Source: Actinomycetota bacterium (GTDB lineage Bacteria > Actinomycetota > Actinomycetes > S36-B12 > UBA5976). From it: a stretch of DNA of 13,897 nucleotides. Below, piece by piece: positions 6,189 through 13,100 of the stretch (positions within the stretch are counted from its first letter, which is position 1; each line of letters starts with the position of its first letter). The notes beneath the pieces are model-generated. The model was not told the DNA's origin. It searched no databases and saw only the letters and a list, made by a program, of their open reading frames with translations. The DNA lies in assembly GCA_009702945.1 (NCBI GenBank), contig WLGZ01000010.1:1-13897 (forward strand). Direction: 5' to 3'. Both the position numbers and the translations under genes were made by a program.

Positions 6189-9100
6189 TTAGCTAAATGC
6201 CTGGGCAACAAGTGCTTGCTGCTCTAGTTCACTGCGATGGTGTGAGCCAACGGCAGGAGAGCTTGAAGCAGGGCGGGAGATACCAGTAATCGCGCGGTTA
6301 ATTAAGGCCGGCAAGTTCATGGCCATAAAGCTCCAAGCACCTTGGTTGGCGGGTTCTTCTTGAACCCAACGAACGTTAGCCAAGTTCTTGTAACGAGCAA
6401 GTTCTGGCGGCAAAGTAATTGCTGGCAATGGGTACAGACGTTCAAGTCTGACGATTGCTACATCTTTGCGACCTTGCTTTTCGCGCTCTGCGGCTAGGTC
6501 GTAGTAGACCTTTCCGCTACAAAGCAAAACCGAAGTCACATCATCTGGATTCACAGTTGTGTCCCCAATGATTGCCTTAAAGGTTCCTTCGGTGAAGTCA
6601 CTAACTTTTGAAGTTGCGTACTTCGCACGAAGTAATGACTTAGGTGTGAAAACCACAAGCGGTCGTGTCAACGAAGACTTAACCTGCCAGCGCAGTAAAT
6701 GGAAGAAGCTTGCTGGGGTAGTAGGCATAGCCACAGTTATGTTGTCCTGCGCACATTGCTGCAAGAAACGTTCAACGCGGGCAGAGGAGTGATCCGGTCC
6801 CTGACCTTCATAACCATGTGGAAGTAAAAGGACAACGCTGCTCTTTTGTGCCCACTTTTGCTCGCCGGTTGTTATGTATTCATCAATGATGGTTTGCGCA
6901 CCATTAGCGAAGTCACCGAATTGGGCTTCCCACATGGTTAATGCTTCTGGGCGAATCACTGAGTAGCCGTATTCAAATCCCATTGCTGCGTATTCACTTA
7001 GCAAGGAATCGTAAACATCTAATTTGGCGCCAGCTTCGTAACAAGTCTTAAGAGGTTTGTATTGCCAACCCGTTTGCTTATCAACAATCACAGCGTGACG
7101 GTGACCAAAAGTTCCGCGACGGCTATCTTGACCAGCTAATCGAATTACGGTTCCCTCGGTAAGTAGTGAACCAAGTGCAAGCGCTTCTCCCATACCCCAA
7201 TCGATGGCGTCGGTCGAAACCATTTCAGCGCGCCGAGCAAGTTGTGGTGCAAGGCGAGGATGAACTGTGAAACCTTCTGGCATGTTTGTCTGACTTGCGA
7301 CTACACGATCAATAACCTCTCGGCTAATTGCGGTTGGCACTTCCCAAGTTGGAGTTTGTGGCGCCAAAGTTTGCTGACCATGGGAGATAACTTCGGATGC
7401 AGATGCGTTGAAATGCTCAGCAGTCTCGGACTTAGTTGCTTGGAAAACACCTTCAAGTTCGTCTTGATAATGCTTAAGGGCTGCTTCGGCTTCTTCTAAA
7501 GTTATGTCGCCACGACCAACTAGGGCTTCAGTGTAAAGCTTTCGCACCGAACGCTTCTGGTCGATGATGTCGTACATAAGTGGCTGAGTAAGTGATGGAT
7601 CATCTGCTTCGTTGTGACCGCGACGTCGGTAGCAAACTAAATCGATTACTACGTCTTTATGGAATGCCTGACGGAAGTCGTAAGCCAATTGCGCTACTCG
7701 CACCACTGCTTCTGGATCGTCACCGTTGACATGGAATACCGGAGCTTGGATAGTGCGAGCGACGTCGGTTGAGTAAACACTTGTGCGACTGTATCGAGGA
7801 GACGTTGTGAAGCCAACCTGATTGTTAATAACTAGGTGAATCGTTCCGCCAACCCGGTAGCCCTGCAATTGACTCATCTGAAGTGTTTCAGCAACTACGC
7901 CTTGCCCAGCAAACGCGGCATCACCGTGCATAAGCAACGGCAAGACCGAGTACTTATCTTTACTGCCTTCTTGAGTTTGGGCAATGATGTCTTGCTTAGC
8001 GCGGACAATTCCTTCAAGGACTGGATTAACTGCTTCAAGGTGTGAAGGGTTTGCAGCTAGATAAACCTTGACTTCTTCACCACCGGCAGCCTTGTAAGTG
8101 CTCTTAGTTCCAAGGTGATACTTAACGTCGCCTGATCCTTGTACTGACTCTTCGCCGTAGTTGCCTTCGAATTCATTGAAGATTCGGCCGTAACCCTTGC
8201 CAGCAATGTTGGCCAGAACGTTCAAGCGACCACGGTGCGGCATACCAATGCAAACTTCATCAAGCTCATCTTTAGCCGCTTCGATCAAAATCTGATCAAC
8301 AAACGGAATGGCACTTTCGCCACCTTCAAGACTGAAGCGCTTCTGTCCTACGTACTTTGTCTGCAAGAAACTTTCAAAGGCTTCCGCTTCATTTAGTTTG
8401 CGCAGAATTCGAAGTTGTTCATCGCGATCGACCTTGTCTTGCTTACGTTCTAGGCGATCCTGAATCCATTTACGTTGCTCAGGATCCTGCAAATGCATGT
8501 ATTCGATGCCGATTGTGCGGCAGTAAGCATCACGAAGCGTTCCCAAAATATCCCGCAACATGGCAAAAGGTCGGCCACCAAAGCCACCTGTGGCAAATTC
8601 GCGATCTAGATCCCAAAGTGTCATTCCATGATTTGCAATGTCCAGGTCAGGGTGTGATCGCTGATGGTATTCAAGTGGATCGATGTCAGCCAATAAATGT
8701 CCACGAACTCGGAAAGCATGAATCATCTCTTGCACTCGAGCTGTTTTATCTAGATCTGCGTCATGAGATGTTGCAAGATCTTGGGCCCAACGAATGGGTT
8801 CATAAGGAATCTGTAGCGCACGGAAGATTTCATCGTAGAAACCATCAGCGCCAAGCAGCAGTTGATGAACCCGACGTAAGAAATCACCTGATTGCGCACC
8901 TTGAATTACTCGGTGATCATAAGTGCTAGTGAAGGTCATGATTTTGCTAACAGCATTTCTAGCTAAAGCATCATCGGAAGCGCCTTGCCATTCAGCTGGG
9001 TAATCCATGGCACCCACGCCGATGATTACACCTTGTCCTGGCATCAATCTTGGAACAGAGTGAACTGTGCCAATAGTTCCTGGGTTGGTCAGGCTAGCGG

Positions 9101-9854
9101 TAGTTCCTTGGAAGTCTTCAACAGCAAGTTTTCCAGCACGTGCCTTGCGAATTACATCTTCGTATCCAGCCCAAAATGCAGCAAAGTCCATTGTGTCGGC
9201 GGACTTGATGCAAGGCACAAGTAGCTGACGTGAGCCATCTTCCTTTGCCAGGTCAATTGCAAGTCCAAGACCAACTTGTTGGTGCCGTGCAATTGCTGGC
9301 TTGCCATCAATTGTTGTGTACGAAACATTCATGTCCGGCATTTCGCGCAAAGCACGAACGATTGCAAATCCAATTATGTGAGTGAAGCTAACTTTGCCGC
9401 CACGGCCGCGTGCTAAGTGATTGTTAATGACAATGCGATTGTCGACCATAAGTTTTGCTGGTACCGCGCGAACTGACGTTGCAGTTGGAATTTCAAGACT
9501 AGCTTCCATGTTTGTTACAACGCGGGCCGAAGTTCCCTTAAGTTTTTCAATGACATCGTCAGCCAGTGAAGCTGGTGCTGGTTTTGCACTCGGTTCAGTA
9601 GGAGTAGCTGCAGGTGTAGCAGATACTGGCGCAGTAACGGTTTGCGTTACTACGGGTTGCGCTGCAGGTGCTGGCTTCGCGGTAGCGGCAGATTTGGTTG
9701 CCGTGGCATGTGGCGAGTATTCACTCGGGGAGTAGTCGGCGAAAAAATCCCACCAGGCTGGGTCTACGGATTGCTTGTCCTCAAGGAACTGTTGATACAA
9801 CTCATCAACGAGCCAATCGTTTGCACCAAATGGACTACTTGTTGGTCCGGACAC
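6189..9854 (-). CDS. kgd: Multifunctional 2-oxoglutarate metabolism enzyme (2-oxoglutarate dehydrogenase E1/E2 fusion)
   Basis: Central TCA enzyme with E1 (ThDP-dependent 2-oxoglutarate decarboxylase/dehydrogenase) and E2-like succinyltransferase functions in one chain of about 1221 residues. Positions are from the GTG at 9854. An N-terminal segment FGANDWLVDELYQQF occurs at 9-23, and a long Ala/Pro/Thr linker at about 46-98. The E2 acyltransferase domain spans about 110-345, with the catalytic histidine H314 in TYDHRVIQGAQSGDF. The E1 domain follows, with HRGRLNVLANI near 540, the ThDP motif GDAAFAGQG near 644 and NNQVGF near 677. There is no lipoyl domain, as usual for actinobacterial Kgd. 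The open frame continues to 9977, but the upstream part lacks similarity, contains a good promoter, and would overlap the divergent SDR gene. AAGGAAGG 10 nt before the GTG supports the shorter form. DUF6104 and the MDR gene follow as one operon. Confidence 0.96.
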   Translation of the reverse strand: MSGPTSSPFGANDWLVDELYQQFLEDKQSVDPAWWDFFADYSPSEYSPHATATKSAATAKPAPAAQPVVTQTVTAPVSATPAATPTEPSAKPAPASLADDVIEKLKGTSARVVTNMEASLEIPTATSVRAVPAKLMVDNRIVINNHLARGRGGKVSFTHIIGFAIVRALREMPDMNVSYTTIDGKPAIARHQQVGLGLAIDLAKEDGSRQLLVPCIKSADTMDFAAFWAGYEDVIRKARAGKLAVEDFQGTTASLTNPGTIGTVHSVPRLMPGQGVIIGVGAMDYPAEWQGASDDALARNAVSKIMTFTSTYDHRVIQGAQSGDFLRRVHQLLLGADGFYDEIFRALQIPYEPIRWAQDLATSHDADLDKTARVQEMIHAFRVRGHLLADIDPLEYHQRSHPDLDIANHGMTLWDLDREFATGGFGGRPFAMLRDILGTLRDAYCRTIGIEYMHLQDPEQRKWIQDRLERKQDKVDRDEQLRILRKLNEAEAFESFLQTKYVGQKRFSLEGGESAIPFVDQILIEAAKDELDEVCIGMPHRGRLNVLANIAGKGYGRIFNEFEGNYGEESVQGSGDVKYHLGTKSTYKAAGGEEVKVYLAANPSHLEAVNPVLEGIVRAKQDIIAQTQEGSKDKYSVLPLLMHGDAAFAGQGVVAETLQMSQLQGYRVGGTIHLVINNQVGFTTSPRYSRTSVYSTDVARTIQAPVFHVNGDDPEAVVRVAQLAYDFRQAFHKDVVIDLVCYRRRGHNEADDPSLTQPLMYDIIDQKRSVRKLYTEALVGRGDITLEEAEAALKHYQDELEGVFQATKSETAEHFNASASEVISHGQQTLAPQTPTWEVPTAISREVIDRVVASQTNMPEGFTVHPRLAPQLARRAEMVSTDAIDWGMGEALALGSLLTEGTVIRLAGQDSRRGTFGHRHAVIVDKQTGWQYKPLKTCYEAGAKLDVYDSLLSEYAAMGFEYGYSVIRPEALTMWEAQFGDFANGAQTIIDEYITTGEQKWAQKSSVVLLLPHGYEGQGPDHSSARVERFLQQCAQDNITVAMPTTPASFFHLLRWQVKSSLTRPLVVFTPKSLLRAKYATSKVSDFTEGTFKAIIGDTTVNPDDVTSVLLCSGKVYYDLAAEREKQGRKDVAIVRLERLYPLPAITLPPELARYKNLANVRWVQEEPANQGAWSFMAMNLPALINRAITGISRPASSSPAVGSHHRSELEQQALVAQAFS

Positions 9855-9864
9855 GGCTTGGGGG

Positions 9865-9872
9865 CCTTCCTT
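9865..9872 (-). promoter_or_regulatory. Ribosome binding site deciding the kgd start
   Basis: Minus-strand AAGGAAGG, 10 nt before the GTG at 9854. It supports starting kgd here; the upstream candidate codons at 9977 and 9935 precede or overlap the promoter. Confidence 0.7.
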
Positions 9873-9891
9873 GTTGAACTCGAGGTACTGC

Positions 9892-9919
9892 TCTATAAAT
9901 CGTATCGCCCATCTGACAA
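9892..9919 (-). promoter_or_regulatory. Housekeeping-type promoter of the kgd operon
   Basis: Minus-strand TTGTCA (9919-9914), a 16-nt spacer, then TATAGA (9897-9892): five and four matches to the -35 and -10 consensus. Transcription would start near 9885 and give a leader of about 30 nt containing the AAGGAAGG ribosome site. Confidence 0.6.
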
Positions 9920-9964
9920 GGGCTTCAACGTGCATAAGCCCTGGGCCTAGGGCAGGGTAAGAGC

Positions 9965-10720
9965 ATGACATCTGCACCTGGTTCGGATATGAACAATTCT
10001 GATCTTGCTGAAAAAGTAGCGGTGATTACAGGCGGTTCTCGAGGTATTGGCCTCGCAGCAGCTAAGGCACTCGGCGCATTTGGTGTGACTGTGGTCCTGG
10101 TTGGGCGAAATCCGGACAACCTGAATGCTGCAATATCAGCGCTTGTGGATCAAGGGGTAGATGCGGATAGCATCTGCGTGGACGTTTCAGATGGGGCAAA
10201 AGTCTTAGAAAAAGTCAGTCAGCATTCGCTGGCATCGCAGGCGGACATTTTGATTAACTCTGCTGGAGTCATGAGCGAAAAAATGGCAAAGACTTTGCGT
10301 ACTACGAATGATGAATGGCATCGAGTTATGCGAATAAATCTTGATGGTACGTTCAATATGATTTCTGCAATTGGGCCGCAAATGGCACAACGTAAGTCAG
10401 GTCGAATTGTTAATGTGTCCGCTTGCCTTGGCAGGTTCACTGGGCCTGGTTTAGCCGGAGGTTTAGCTCCCTATCGAATTTCAAAAACTGCAGTCAATGC
10501 ATTAACTAAAAATCTTGCAGCAGAACTTGGTAACGGAACTCGTGGCGTACTGGTTGATGCAATGTGTCCAAACCATACCCGCACTGACATGGGCGGACCA
10601 GATGCACCTCGTAGCCCAGAAGAAGCAGCCGACACGATCGTTTGGCTGGCCACCCGAGAACATACTTCAGAAACCCAAACTGGATTGCTCTGGGAAGACC
10701 GTCAAATCGTTCCCTGGTAA
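9965..10720 (+). CDS. Short-chain dehydrogenase/reductase (SDR)
   Basis: Classical NAD(P)-dependent SDR oxidoreductase of 251 residues. The cofactor motif TGGSRGIG is at 22-29 and NSAG at 98-101. The catalytic tetrad is N125, S152 (in IVNVSA), Y170 and K174 (YRISK). The length and motif spacing are typical, so the enzyme should be active. The substrate is not evident; the C-terminal segment after residue 205 (GGPDAPRSPEEAADTIVWLA) is common in SDRs related to 3-oxoacyl-ACP reductases. The ATG at 9965 has AGGG 7 nt upstream; an in-frame ATG at 9989 is an alternative closer to the fold. It is divergent from kgd (110 nt between starts, with an inverted repeat at 9938-9953) and ends 6 nt from the stop of the convergent P-loop kinase. 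Confidence 0.9.
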   Translation: MTSAPGSDMNNSDLAEKVAVITGGSRGIGLAAAKALGAFGVTVVLVGRNPDNLNAAISALVDQGVDADSICVDVSDGAKVLEKVSQHSLASQADILINSAGVMSEKMAKTLRTTNDEWHRVMRINLDGTFNMISAIGPQMAQRKSGRIVNVSACLGRFTGPGLAGGLAPYRISKTAVNALTKNLAAELGNGTRGVLVDAMCPNHTRTDMGGPDAPRSPEEAADTIVWLATREHTSETQTGLLWEDRQIVPW

Positions 10721-10726
10721 ATATTT

Positions 10727-11293
10727 TTACTGTCCTTGCATGTGTATATGCGCTGACCGCTTTACATCATGTAAGTCGAAGTAAGAACGTTCGCGTGCTT
10801 TCCAAATCAACATTTCATTGCGAACCACTTCACCATCACGTTGGACAACGCGGTCTAAAAGTAAGTTATCGTCGGCTTCAACCCAAATAGCTTGTGAGAC
10901 ATTCGTGCGAAGCGCACTATGTCCTGCTCCAACTCCTTCGATAATGACAACCGGGGTCAGCGGTAATTCAGACCAACTCACGTACTTACTCTGATGCCAG
11001 TCATAAGTTAGGTGCTTGGGACTTAGACCATTCTTAATTGGCGTTAAAATCCAAGCTTCAATGCGATCAAACAATTTCTGACCTAAGGCGTCATCCCAAC
11101 CTTCATAGAGCTCATCCAAATGGACAATACTCATCGGACCGTTTGCATCAGACATTGAAATCGAAAGTTCGTGAGCCAAAGTAGTTTTACCAGATCCAGC
11201 TGGACCATCTATCGTGACAATTTTGGTTTCCCCACAAAGTGCATCACTATTTGCAATGGCTGACTTGACTGTCGACAGTTCAAAAAATGTCAT
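10727..11293 (-). CDS. Uridine-kinase-like P-loop kinase; candidate thiamine-trapping kinase
   Basis: A 188-residue P-loop phosphotransferase of the uridine kinase/NRK-like fold. The Walker A loop GPAGSGKT is at 30-37. HLDELYEGWDD (58-68) has the acidic residue D60 expected to activate the acceptor hydroxyl. The second strand VVIIEGVGAG is at 115-124 and a lid-like RVVQRDGE at 148-155. Related actinobacterial proteins are usually annotated uridine kinase or AAA ATPase without proof. The gene starts 3 nt after the TPP-riboswitch-controlled transporter gene, with no ribosome site of its own, so it is probably translationally coupled to it. Phosphorylating imported thiamine, or a precursor, is therefore the best inference. 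A general nucleoside kinase role remains possible. It ends 6 nt from the convergent SDR gene. Confidence 0.8.
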   Translation of the reverse strand: MTFFELSTVKSAIANSDALCGETKIVTIDGPAGSGKTTLAHELSISMSDANGPMSIVHLDELYEGWDDALGQKLFDRIEAWILTPIKNGLSPKHLTYDWHQSKYVSWSELPLTPVVIIEGVGAGHSALRTNVSQAIWVEADDNLLLDRVVQRDGEVVRNEMLIWKARERSYFDLHDVKRSAHIHMQGQ

Positions 11294-11296
11294 GAG

Positions 11297-11902
11297 CTAA
11301 CTAACCGTGCGTTGAAGTTTTTGCCAGTTAATCCAACCGCGCAGGGCGATCGCAGCAAAGGCTACATAGAGCAACGAAGTGAACTTAAGATCTTGTGACC
11401 AGTAGAGCCCTACGAAGACAATGTTGACCACCAGCCAAGCAATCCAATTCTCACGAAACTGCAAAACCATAAGGACTTGTGCAATAACGCTAAAAACTAA
11501 ACCAAAAGAATCGGGACGAGCGGCGGCGGCGCCAAGTGAAACTAGGAATGGCGTAATCAGCAACCAGATCACAGTTCCGGCACTTATCAAACTGACGCGA
11601 AGTGTCCAAGATAAATTGCGCGAGCTTGCACCTTGCGGACCCCATCCGAACCAGCCCCAAACTGCAGCAGCTATAAACACAAGCTGCAAAGAAGCACTGG
11701 CGTAAAGGTCATAGTTCAGGAAAAGCCAGCCGTAAAGCACTCCGCTCAATCCGTACCAAGGCCACATGATTCGTTTACCAGTTGTGCCTAACCAAACACC
11801 TGTGGCAGAAGCAATAACTGCTACTAACTCCAGCAGGGTTACCTGATAGCCCAAAACTGTAAATAGAACAGTTGCAACAAATTCATTGATTTCTGAAAAC
11901 AT
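11297..11902 (-). CDS. pnuT: PnuC/PnuT-family vitamin transporter, probably thiamine (PnuT)
   Basis: Integral membrane facilitator of the PnuC family, 201 residues from the ATG at 11902, with about seven membrane helices. Family hallmarks are WPWYGLSGVLYGW (47-59), the aromatic LQLVFIAAAVWGWFGW stretch (72-87) and RENWIAWLVVNIVFVGLYW (150-168), which lines the substrate pocket. PnuC members carry nicotinamide riboside, PnuT thiamine and PnuX riboflavin. The upstream TPP riboswitch points to thiamine. The open frame extends to 11929, but that ATG lies inside the conserved GUAAUG loop of the aptamer and cannot be the real start. AGGAGG lies 10 nt before the ATG at 11902 and only 1 nt before an ATG at 11911. 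The P-loop kinase gene follows 3 nt after the stop, fitting transport driven by metabolic trapping. Confidence 0.9.
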   Translation of the reverse strand: MFSEINEFVATVLFTVLGYQVTLLELVAVIASATGVWLGTTGKRIMWPWYGLSGVLYGWLFLNYDLYASASLQLVFIAAAVWGWFGWGPQGASSRNLSWTLRVSLISAGTVIWLLITPFLVSLGAAAARPDSFGLVFSVIAQVLMVLQFRENWIAWLVVNIVFVGLYWSQDLKFTSLLYVAFAAIALRGWINWQKLQRTVS

Positions 11903-11910
11903 AGATTGCA

Positions 11911-12010
11911 TTCCTCCTGCAATCCGCATTACCGGACTGGTTTAACGGTCGGTGTGATGATCAAAAGATCGGACACCCTCTCAGCCCACCTTGTTGTGGA
12001 CTCCCGTGTC
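11911..12010 (-). promoter_or_regulatory. TPP riboswitch (THI element) controlling pnuT and the kinase
   Basis: The minus strand carries the conserved TPP aptamer. It opens with CACGGGAG (12008-12001). Helix P2 is GTCCAC (12001-11996) pairing with GTGGGC (11989-11984). The CTGAGA core is at 11984-11979. Helix P3 is GGTGT/ACACC (11977-11973 with 11955-11951), capped by GATC-TTTT-GATC. The second half has TTAAACC and the CCG-GTAATG-CGG hairpin (down to about 11924), then GCAGGAGG. The last element is also the ribosome site (11918-11913), so ligand binding should hide it directly and block translation without a separate expression platform. TPP would thus repress the transporter and, by coupling, the kinase. 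Confidence 0.9.
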
Positions 12011-12093
12011 TTGCTACCACCACTGTATGTCATCTCTGCTATTTATGTGGGGTTGAAGGCAGCACTGATAAAGTCACTCAGGCAGGTAGTTTT

Positions 12094-12166
12094 GCCCGCG
12101 TAGCTCAGTGGATAGAGCGTCTGCCTCCGGAGCAGAAGGTCGAAGGTTCGATTCCTTTCGCGGGCA
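12094..12166 (+). tRNA. tRNA-Arg (anticodon CCG)
   Basis: A complete 73-nt cloverleaf: acceptor stem GCCCGCG (12094-12100) with CGCGGGC (12159-12165), D-stem GCTC/GAGC, anticodon stem TCTGC/GCAGA with loop CTCCGGA (anticodon CCG at 12127-12129, reading CGG), a 5-nt variable loop, T-stem GAAGG/CCTTT with loop TTCGATT, and discriminator A12166. The 3' CCA is not encoded; the next bases are CGTG, where GTG is the start codon of the following gene. Confidence 0.97.
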
Positions 12167-12167
12167 C

Positions 12168-13100
12168 GTGAGTGAGCAACGTCCAACTAGAGCCACATTT
12201 CTGGTTCGCCGCATCCTGGTATTTGGATTAGCGCTATTGGGCTTGATTCTGATTTTAAGATTTGTTTCAGGGGCGATCTCGTCGCAGCCAGTTGACGGAA
12301 CCTCTGCACCTATTCCAGTTCCAGTGGTAACGCCAGCATTTGATTGCGCAGCAAACTCGCCACTACCGCAAAGCTTTGTCGATACTTGGACAACCGAATT
12401 TCAGCCGACAAGTTTCAATGTGACTGTTATTGATTTAGTTGAAGGTTGCACGTATTCGTTAGGCGATACCGTTACCACTTTTCCAACTGCCTCAACGGGA
12501 AAGATTATTGTTGCAACGGGCGTGCTGGAACTGGTTGCAGCTGGAACCTTGGATTACGCAACTGTTACGTCAGATATGGAACTCATGATTACCGAATCTG
12601 ATAACAGCGCAGCAGATCGCTTGTTCAAAATCATTGGCAAGAATGACGCAGTGGTTTCAATAGCAAGTCGTTATGGCTTAGCAAGTACAACCACTGGTGG
12701 TGCCTGGGGAACAATCATGACGAACTCAAGTGATCAAGCACTGCTGTTGAATCAAGTGGTTGGCACTGCAGCGAGTCCGCTACCTGAAGCGCAACGGGTA
12801 ATTCTTCGTGACTTAATGTCCAGAGTTAATCCGGAGCAAGCTTGGGGAGCCGGACCTAGTGGTGGCATTCCTGAACTTTGGACTGGCGCAGTAAAGAATG
12901 GCTGGTACCTGTCGGTAGAAGGGGATCGCCCGCCAGTTGGACTTTGGCGCATTAACACTCTGGGTTATGTCTGGGATCCGAACAAAACCCCACGGTGGAT
13001 TTTCACTGGTTACTCAAATACTTGGACAACCCAAGAACGTGGTATTTCTGCTTGGAACTCAGTTACCAAGCAACTATCGACGTCTTTAGGAATTCGCTAA
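12168..13100 (+). CDS. Membrane-anchored class A beta-lactamase-fold serine hydrolase
   Basis: A 310-residue serine hydrolase of the class A beta-lactamase/PBP-related fold, probably acting outside the membrane on the cell wall or its precursors. After a short basic N-terminus, a membrane anchor spans about 11-33. A Pro/Ser-rich spacer leads into the catalytic domain. The nucleophile motif STGK is at 109-112, the SDN motif at 144-146 (ESDNSAADR), and KNG (243-245, AVKNGWYL) stands where KTG is usual. True beta-lactamase activity is therefore uncertain. The GTG at 12168 is the only plausible start before the anchor, since longer versions would run through the tRNA. That leaves one base between tRNA and start codon and no ribosome site. 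It is convergent with the M15 peptidase gene, overlapping by 4 nt; both fit a cell-envelope role. Confidence 0.85.
   Translation: MSEQRPTRATFLVRRILVFGLALLGLILILRFVSGAISSQPVDGTSAPIPVPVVTPAFDCAANSPLPQSFVDTWTTEFQPTSFNVTVIDLVEGCTYSLGDTVTTFPTASTGKIIVATGVLELVAAGTLDYATVTSDMELMITESDNSAADRLFKIIGKNDAVVSIASRYGLASTTTGGAWGTIMTNSSDQALLLNQVVGTAASPLPEAQRVILRDLMSRVNPEQAWGAGPSGGIPELWTGAVKNGWYLSVEGDRPPVGLWRINTLGYVWDPNKTPRWIFTGYSNTWTTQERGISAWNSVTKQLSTSLGIR

Noticed and set aside
8357..8929. Plus-strand open frame of 190 codons inside kgd
   Set aside because: It is the antisense shadow of a highly conserved coding region, with no ribosome site and no recognisable family.
8907..8930. Possible loss of E2 activity in Kgd because the active-site motif reads DHRVIQG rather than DHRxxDG
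   Set aside because: The glutamine form is the normal one in actinobacterial Kgd enzymes, so it is not degradation.
9938..9953. Inverted repeat GCCCT-N6-AGGGC in the leader of the SDR gene as an operator
   Set aside because: Short arms and no known matching regulator; could be chance in a GC-rich patch.
11297..11929. Calling the transporter a PnuC nicotinamide riboside permease
   Set aside because: Protein sequence alone fits, but the upstream TPP aptamer indicates thiamine; PnuT is the better label, although specificity is not proved.
12108..12167. N-terminal extension of the serine hydrolase frame through the tRNA
   Set aside because: The encoded residues are simply the tRNA sequence translated; the cloverleaf is complete and the GTG at 12168 is the sensible start.
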